Source: Bacteroidales bacterium
GTDB taxonomy: Bacteria; Bacteroidota; Bacteroidia; Bacteroidales; UBA932
Length of the DNA: 11,467 nt
NCBI GenBank assembly: GCA_009774765.1
Contig: VSOK01000056.1
Coordinates: 1-11,467 of the forward strand
Direction of reading: 5' to 3'
Under the pieces are notes generated by a model. The model was given only the letters and a program-made list of their open reading frames with translations, did not search any database and had not been told where the DNA came from. Each line of letters starts with the position of its first letter. Within the stretch, counting starts at the first letter, position 1. This document shows positions 7,693 through 11,467 of this stretch, piece after piece. The translations under genes and the position numbers were made by a program.

Positions 7693-9858
7693 TTTCCAGA
7701 CTTTGAGATATTGCTGCAGAGCCCACATCTCGTCGCGGTATCTGGCGGCTGCGAGGAAGTCCAGGTCAGCTGCGGCCTTCTGCATATTTTTCTTTGCCTG
7801 TTCTACGGCTTTTTCGATCTGTGGACGTGACATTGAGCGTATTACAGGGTCCTGGAGTACAGCTGCGAGGTCAGCCTGAACATAACCGTCTATATATGCC
7901 GAGTTGCTTTCCCTTTTGGAATCATGGCCCAGGCCTACGGAAACGCTCCCGTGGCCGAGTTCGCTCGGATCCGGTATATAATGCGGATCATCATACGAGT
8001 TCGCTGCGCTGACTTTTCCTGATACGGTGTTGGCAAGACGCGGATTATGTATTTTCCCGTCCTCCTGAGGTCCGGCAAGGGCGTTTTTCTTGATGGATAC
8101 CTGGGTAGGGGTTATATTGTGCTTCTTGTTGTACTCCATCTGCTTTGTCCGCCTTCTGTCCGTCTCGTAGATTGTCTCCTGCATTGATTTGGTGATGCTG
8201 TCAGCGTACATTATTACAAGTCCGTTGACATTTCGCGCCGCGCGGCCGGCCGTCTGTGTAAGTGCGCGTCCTGAGCGCAGGAAGCCTTCCTTGTCGGCGT
8301 CGAGGATGGCCACAAGGGAGACGGTAGGGATATCAAGTCCCTCCCTGAGCAGGTTGACACCTATAAGGACATCGAAAAGGCCGTTTTTGAAGTCTTCTAT
8401 AATCTCTACACGCTCAAGGGTGTCGACGTCGGAATGTATATACCTGCACCGTACTCCCATCCGTGTGAAATATTTTTCCAGTTCTTCCGCCATCCTTTTG
8501 GTAAGGGTGGTGACAAGTACGCGTTCATCTTTTTCTGCACGGATCCTTATCTCCTCAAGCAGGTCGTCGACCTGGTTTTTAGTAGGACGTACCTCTATAG
8601 GAGGGTCAAGCAGTCCTGTCGGTCTTACAACCTGTTCCACGACAAGCCCTTCCGATTTTTCAAGTTCGTATTCCGCAGGGGTTGCGCTGACAAATACCTT
8701 CTGCCCTGCGACTGCTTCGAACTCATCGAATTTCAGAGGTCTGTTGTCGGCTGCAGCAGGAAGGCGGAACCCGTATTCTATAAGGACTGATTTCCTTGAA
8801 TGGTCTCCTCCGTACATTGCTCTTATCTGAGGCAGTGTCACGTGGCTTTCATCTATGAACGTGATGAAATCCTTAGGGAAATAGTCTATCAGACAGAACG
8901 GGCGCATACCCTCTGAACGTCCGTCAAAGTACCGTGAATAGTTTTCTATTCCAGGGCAGTATCCCATTTCCTTAATCATTTCAAGGTCATATTCAACCCT
9001 CTGCTTCAGTCTCTTGGCTTCCAGTGGCTTGCCTATTTCGCTGAAATATTCGCATTGCCTGTAAAGGTCGTCCTGGATATTGCTTATGGCCTTTATGCTT
9101 CGTTCTTTGGTCGTGACGAAGTTGTTTGCAGGATATATCGCTATGTCGTCGAGGTTGTCTATAAAAGCTCCTGTGAGCGGGTCTATCAACGAAATGTTGT
9201 CCACTTCATCCCCGAAGAATTCAATCCTTACGGCATTGTCCCCGTTGCCGAGGCAGACGTCTACGGTGTCTCCTCTGACGCGGAACGTGCCGCGCTTGAA
9301 GTCGGCTTCGGTGCGTGAATACAAAGCGTCCACCAGCTGGTAAAGCAGTCTTGTCATACTTCTTTCTTCTCCTTTGCGGACCTTGACCGTCTGGGCGTGG
9401 AAATCCTCAGGGTTTCCGATGCCGTACAGGCAGGAGACGCTTGAGATGACGACAACATCGCGCCTTCCGGAAAGCAGGGAAGAGGCTGCGCTCAATCTCA
9501 GCTTTTCGATTTCATCGTTGATGCTCAGGTCTTTTTCTATATATGTGTCCGTCGTGGGTATGTATGCTTCAGGCTGGTAATAGTCGTAGTATGATACGAA
9601 ATATTCAACGGCATTGTTCGGGAAAAAAGATTTGAACTCCCCGTAAAGCTGGGCTGCAAGGGTCTTGTTGTGGCTTAAAATCAGTGCTGGACGCTGAAGT
9701 TTCTCTATGACGTTTGCCATGGTGAATGTCTTTCCTGACCCTGTGACTCCGAGCAGCGTCACGGCGTCGACTCCGCTGTTGAGAGCTTCGCATATTCCTT
9801 TTATTGCTCCAGGCTGGTCTCCGGATGGCTTGTAATCCGATTCTATCTTGAATTTCAT
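7690..9858 (-). CDS. uvrB: Excinuclease ABC subunit B
   Basis: A 722-residue DNA damage recognition helicase of nucleotide excision repair; it receives damaged DNA from UvrA and recruits UvrC. Visible motifs in order: SGDQPGAI (12-19), Walker A GVTGSGKT (37-44), the DNA-clamping beta-hairpin YYDYYQPEAYIP (90-101), SVSCLYGIG, Walker B-type DESH (336-339), VSATPAEYE, NLLREGLD and TQTAGRAARN (motif VI, 534-543). A C-terminal UVR helical hairpin (about 678-717) contacts UvrC. Typical UvrB proteins are about 660-680 residues. The extra length here lies in a Ser/Gly/Asp-rich linker at about 596-668 between the helicase core and the UVR domain. In motif VI, SGRALTQTAGR replaces the more usual SERSLIQTIGR. 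The start MKFKIESDYKPSGDQPGAI is a standard UvrB N terminus, and a good promoter box sits just upstream. Confidence 0.97.
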   Translation of the reverse strand: MKFKIESDYKPSGDQPGAIKGICEALNSGVDAVTLLGVTGSGKTFTMANVIEKLQRPALILSHNKTLAAQLYGEFKSFFPNNAVEYFVSYYDYYQPEAYIPTTDTYIEKDLSINDEIEKLRLSAASSLLSGRRDVVVISSVSCLYGIGNPEDFHAQTVKVRKGEERSMTRLLYQLVDALYSRTEADFKRGTFRVRGDTVDVCLGNGDNAVRIEFFGDEVDNISLIDPLTGAFIDNLDDIAIYPANNFVTTKERSIKAISNIQDDLYRQCEYFSEIGKPLEAKRLKQRVEYDLEMIKEMGYCPGIENYSRYFDGRSEGMRPFCLIDYFPKDFITFIDESHVTLPQIRAMYGGDHSRKSVLIEYGFRLPAAADNRPLKFDEFEAVAGQKVFVSATPAEYELEKSEGLVVEQVVRPTGLLDPPIEVRPTKNQVDDLLEEIRIRAEKDERVLVTTLTKRMAEELEKYFTRMGVRCRYIHSDVDTLERVEIIEDFKNGLFDVLIGVNLLREGLDIPTVSLVAILDADKEGFLRSGRALTQTAGRAARNVNGLVIMYADSITKSMQETIYETDRRRTKQMEYNKKHNITPTQVSIKKNALAGPQEDGKIHNPRLANTVSGKVSAANSYDDPHYIPDPSELGHGSVSVGLGHDSKRESNSAYIDGYVQADLAAVLQDPVIRSMSRPQIEKAVEQAKKNMQKAAADLDFLAAARYRDEMWALQQYLKVWK

Positions 9859-9887
9859 ACTGTATGGACAATGATATAAACGCAGCG

Positions 9888-9895
9888 CAAAGATA
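9888..9895 (-). promoter_or_regulatory. uvrB promoter -7 box
   Basis: Read on the minus strand the bases are TATCTTTG, an exact TAnnTTTG box, followed by CGC as in many Bacteroidetes promoters. Transcription would begin near 9882, about 24 bases before the uvrB ATG. No clean -33 TTTG is present; the stretch at that distance (9911-9925) is A/T-rich. Confidence 0.55.
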
Positions 9896-9948
9896 CAAAA
9901 TTACTGCCGTTTTAAATTTTTTGCTCTTATTAAAAAGTTTGGCGCGCT

Positions 9949-10051
9949 GTTTGATTATGTCCAATTCGGTTACATAAAAATAGAGTTTTATGTGGCTTTA
10001 TTTGTTTGATTATTAGTGTTTTATGTGCTATAATCAAATGATTGAATAAAA
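9949..10051 (+). promoter_or_regulatory. AT-rich promoter region with repeated motifs, upstream of small ORF
   Basis: TTGATT (10006-10011), 17 bases, then TATAAT (10029-10034) with TG one base before it forms a near-consensus sigma70 extended promoter. This is not the usual Bacteroidetes form. Around it are repeated words: GTTTGATTAT at 9949-9958 and again at 10004-10013; TTTTATGTG at 9986-9994 and 10019-10027 (33 bases apart); and the inverse ACATAAAA at 9972-9979, making an 8-bp inverted repeat with 9986-9993. The second TTTTATGTG lies between -35 and -10, where a bound protein would block transcription. The region is very AT-rich, so chance is a serious alternative. Confidence 0.35.
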
Positions 10052-10306
10052 ATGAAAAAAGTTTTTAATAGAATAGAATTTTATTGTTATAACTCAGATC
10101 TTATGAAAACTACATTTAAAGGACAGGCACTTGCCTATTTTATAGTTGGGGTAGGAATGGAAAACGGACGTTATTGCTTCTTTTCCGAGACGGATGACAG
10201 CAAAATTATTGCTGACATGAGCAAAGACGAGGTTGTGAACAATATGATGAACTACAGCCCGTCCACTGCCAGGCAGCTTGATGATATAATAGGAGCTCTT
10301 CAATAA
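10052..10306 (+). CDS. Small hypothetical protein
   Basis: An 84-codon frame that I do not recognise. The encoded protein has no signal peptide or clear membrane segment. After the internal Met at 10103 it reads MKTTFKGQALAYFIVGVGM, then NGRYCFFSETDDSKIIADMS, and ends in an acidic, probably helical tail (STARQLDDIIGALQ). The pattern suggests a small folded cytoplasmic protein with beta strands followed by helices. Bases 10052-10102 are far more AT-rich than the rest. The true start may therefore be ATG 10103 (67 residues), with the first stretch being leader; I give the longer frame because TAAAAATG is also a plausible start context. It stands alone between divergent uvrB and the scaffold gene. 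No ribosome site is visible for either start. The antisense frame (10366-10094) looks less protein-like. Confidence 0.5.
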   Translation: MKKVFNRIEFYCYNSDLMKTTFKGQALAYFIVGVGMENGRYCFFSETDDSKIIADMSKDEVVNNMMNYSPSTARQLDDIIGALQ

Positions 10307-10380
10307 AAACAGACTAATTTTACCAATTCTATAATCGCAGGGATTGCGAGACACGTAAATCGACATTGTTCTATAAAGCC

Positions 10381-10416
10381 ATAGGGATGACCAAAAGCAT
10401 TTTTGGTCATCCCTAT
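10381..10416. terminator. Perfect 16-bp inverted repeat, probable terminator
   Basis: ATAGGGATGACCAAAA (10381-10396) is followed by a 4-base loop GCAT and its exact complement TTTTGGTCATCCCTAT (10401-10416). The hairpin is strong, but no T-tract lies outside the stem on either side; the four T/A pairs are at the loop end. It lies 75 bases after the small ORF and 5 bases beyond the stop of the minus-strand remnant, so it could end transcripts from either side. A structured element of another kind, such as a mobile-element end, is possible. Confidence 0.6.
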
Positions 10417-10421
10417 CACGT

Positions 10422-10538
10422 TTATGCCTGTGGCGTGTACCATTTCTGAAGTCCTCTGTCCGCGGACCAGGCTATGGTGCCGTGGTCATTGCGTATGGCG
10501 GCATTCGTCTTTTTCTGTTTTCCGTCGGGAGCATATTG
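10422..10538 (-). pseudogene. Possible gene remnant (C-terminal fragment)
   Basis: Read on the minus strand, the frame upstream of TAA at 10424-10422 gives about 37 codons that look like the end of a real protein: YAPDGKQKKTNAAIRNDHG, then TIAWSADRGLQKWYTPQA. An in-frame TAG lies just upstream (10541-10539), and no convincing start exists within the fragment. A different frame (10663-10472) is open further upstream, which would fit a frameshifted gene, but its residues are unremarkable. The stop is 5 bases from the inverted repeat that would serve as its terminator. I do not recognise the family. It could also be a genuine small ORF with an unusual start, or chance. Confidence 0.3.
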
Positions 10539-10673
10539 CTACGGATTATGGAATGATAATCATAATGTTGTTGAAGTGAGGGTATTTTCAATTGTCCGGA
10601 TACTGCACGTAAGGAAGTTTGGTGACCTGTAATGTCACTATATGGCGGATATTCGGCAAACAACCGAAATAAA

Positions 10674-10707
10674 TTTGATGTTTGCTCTCGGATTTTTCTT
10701 ATCTTTG
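10674..10707 (+). promoter_or_regulatory. Promoter of the iron-sulfur scaffold gene
   Basis: TATCTTTG at 10700-10707 is an exact -7 box, followed by CGGCG. TTTG at 10674-10677 is 22 bases upstream, slightly long for the -33 element; another TTTG at 10681-10684 is only 15 bases upstream. Transcription would start near 10712, giving a leader of about 68 bases before ATG 10780. The leader contains a 6-bp hairpin, TTTCGC (10729-10734) with GCGAAA (10739-10744) and loop TTTT, whose role is unknown. Confidence 0.6.
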
Positions 10708-10779
10708 CGGCGCATTAATATGCTTGGCTTTCGCTTTTGCGAAACTTGAGGAATTTTGTAACTAACAACAATAAAAGTT

Positions 10780-11467
10780 ATGGTTTATTCACATGAAGTG
10801 CAGCAGATGTGCTGCGTCAAGAAAGGACCGAACCACGGTCCCGCTCCAATTCCTGAAGAGGGAAAATGGGTGAAATCAAAAGAAATCACTGACATTTCAG
10901 GCCTTACTCACGGTATCGGCTGGTGCGCTCCTCAGCAGGGTGCCTGCAAACTTACTCTCAATGTAAAGGAGGGTGTCATCCAGGAGGCTCTTGTAGAGAC
11001 TATCGGATGTTCAGGTATGACTCACTCTGCCGCTATGGCTTCTGAGATTCTTCCTGGCAAGACTATCCTTGAGGCTCTCAACACGGACCTCGTGTGCGAT
11101 GCCATCAATACAGCTATGCGTGAACTTTTCCTTCAGATTGTCTACGGACGTACACAGTCCGCATTCTCAGAAGGCGGTCTTATGATCGGTGCAGGTCTTG
11201 AGGACCTCGGAAAAGGTCTCCGCAGCCAGGTAGGTACACTTTACGGAACCCTTGCAAAAGGACCTCGCTACCTCGAAATGGCAGAAGGATACATCAAGAC
11301 TCTTGCCCTTGACAAGAATGACGAGATCTGCGGATACGAGTTCGTACACCTCGGCAAGTTTATGGATGAGATCAAGAAAGGTACAGACGCCAATGAGGCG
11401 TTGAAGAAGGTTACCGGATCTTACGGACGCTTCACCAAGGAGGCCGGTGCAGTTAAATACATTGACC
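10780..11467 (+). CDS. NifU/IscU-like iron-sulfur cluster scaffold protein (3' partial)
   Basis: The frame is open from ATG 10780 to the right edge; 229 residues are visible with no stop, so little is probably missing. Residues about 45-125 resemble the NifU/IscU N-terminal scaffold fold: WCAPQQGACKLTLNV (C49, C56), VETIGCSGMTHSAAMASEIL (C77) and PGKTILEALN, with C106 later. Compare the GCG...SSMATE and GKTLDEAL segments of IscU. Extra cysteines are C11 and C12 (MCC near the N terminus) and C184. The C-terminal half (VGTLYGTLAKGPRYLEMAEGY, then EFVHLGKFMDEI) is not part of classic IscU. From memory, Bacteroidales carry this gene next to a GGGtGRT family gene; that neighbour would lie past the edge. 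A scaffold role is inferred by similarity, and cluster binding is unproven. It has its own TATCTTTG promoter. Codon use is GC-richer and more uniform than in the small ORF before it, which fits high expression. Confidence 0.85.
   Translation, partial: MVYSHEVQQMCCVKKGPNHGPAPIPEEGKWVKSKEITDISGLTHGIGWCAPQQGACKLTLNVKEGVIQEALVETIGCSGMTHSAAMASEILPGKTILEALNTDLVCDAINTAMRELFLQIVYGRTQSAFSEGGLMIGAGLEDLGKGLRSQVGTLYGTLAKGPRYLEMAEGYIKTLALDKNDEICGYEFVHLGKFMDEIKKGTDANEALKKVTGSYGRFTKEAGAVKYID

Larger units (their letters stand above)
10307..10779. other. 473-base intergenic region with hairpin, remnant, Fur-like word and promoter
   Basis: No full gene is seen here. From left to right it holds 74 unremarkable bases and a perfect 16-bp inverted repeat (10381-10416). 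A minus-strand coding remnant follows (10422-10538), then a Fur-box-like 12-mer (10552-10563) and the promoter and leader of the scaffold gene (10674-10779). Each is described separately. The length is large for this otherwise tightly packed window and fits a site of gene decay. Confidence 0.6.

Noticed and set aside
8189..8830. 213-codon plus-strand frame opposite uvrB
   Set aside because: Ser/Arg-rich composition without domains, fully antisense to conserved helicase motifs of UvrB; shadow frame.
10335..10349. 5-bp hairpin TCGCA/TGCGA after the small ORF
   Set aside because: Too short and without a T-tract; hairpins of this size occur by chance and a far stronger inverted repeat lies nearby.
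10094..10366. 90-codon frame antisense to the small hypothetical gene
   Set aside because: The plus-strand frame has the better composition and promoter; the antisense product reads like a random Ile/His/Ser-rich shadow.
10472..10663. 63-codon minus-strand frame in the intergenic region
   Set aside because: It starts only with TTG, has no recognisable features, and overlaps in another frame the more protein-like remnant at 10422-10538; kept only as a possible frameshifted part of it.

Overview
The window looks like chromosomal DNA of a Bacteroidota member, most likely a gut-type Bacteroidales. Four things point there: TAnnTTTG promoter -7 boxes (TATCTTTG occurs upstream of three genes), weak or absent Shine-Dalgarno sites, a Bacteroidetes-like S1 tail, and at the right edge a NifU-like scaffold of the type I know from Bacteroidales. 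The genus cannot be fixed from this stretch. The content is mainly housekeeping; I see no phage, IS, CRISPR array, tRNA or rRNA.

Layout. 1-3352, plus strand: the 3' end of rpsA (ribosomal protein S1), rnz (tRNA 3' end processing), then two cell-wall genes. The first is a secreted glucosaminidase with two LysM repeats; the second is the membrane-bound endolytic transglycosylase MltG. A promoter box in the last codons of rnz can express the wall pair separately. 3349-5997, minus strand: a RelA-type ppGpp synthetase with a wrecked hydrolase site, followed 12 bases later by a small cysteine-rich C_GCAxxG_C_C protein, probably one operon. That operon converges on mltG with a 4-base overlap. 6172-7644, plus strand: a small-subunit haem catalase, divergent from relA. 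7690-9858, minus strand: uvrB (nucleotide excision repair), converging on the catalase through a shared bidirectional hairpin terminator.

9859-10779 is the only part that is not routine. It holds an AT-rich, repeat-bearing leader with a near-perfect sigma70-type -35/-10 pair, an unrecognised 84-codon (or 67-codon) gene, a perfect 16-bp inverted repeat, a short minus-strand coding remnant ending against that repeat, and a Fur-box-like 12-mer. From 10780 to the edge runs the start of a NifU/IscU-like iron-sulfur scaffold gene with its own promoter; the partner expected just outside is a GGGtGRT family gene.

Stress themes recur: stringent response (relA), peroxide detoxification (catalase), DNA repair (uvrB) and a cysteine-rich putative redox or metal protein. 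The arrangement does not form an obvious new system. The best leads are the synthetase-only RSH with its cysteine-rich partner, the 9.9-10.7 kb intergenic region, and the scaffold gene.
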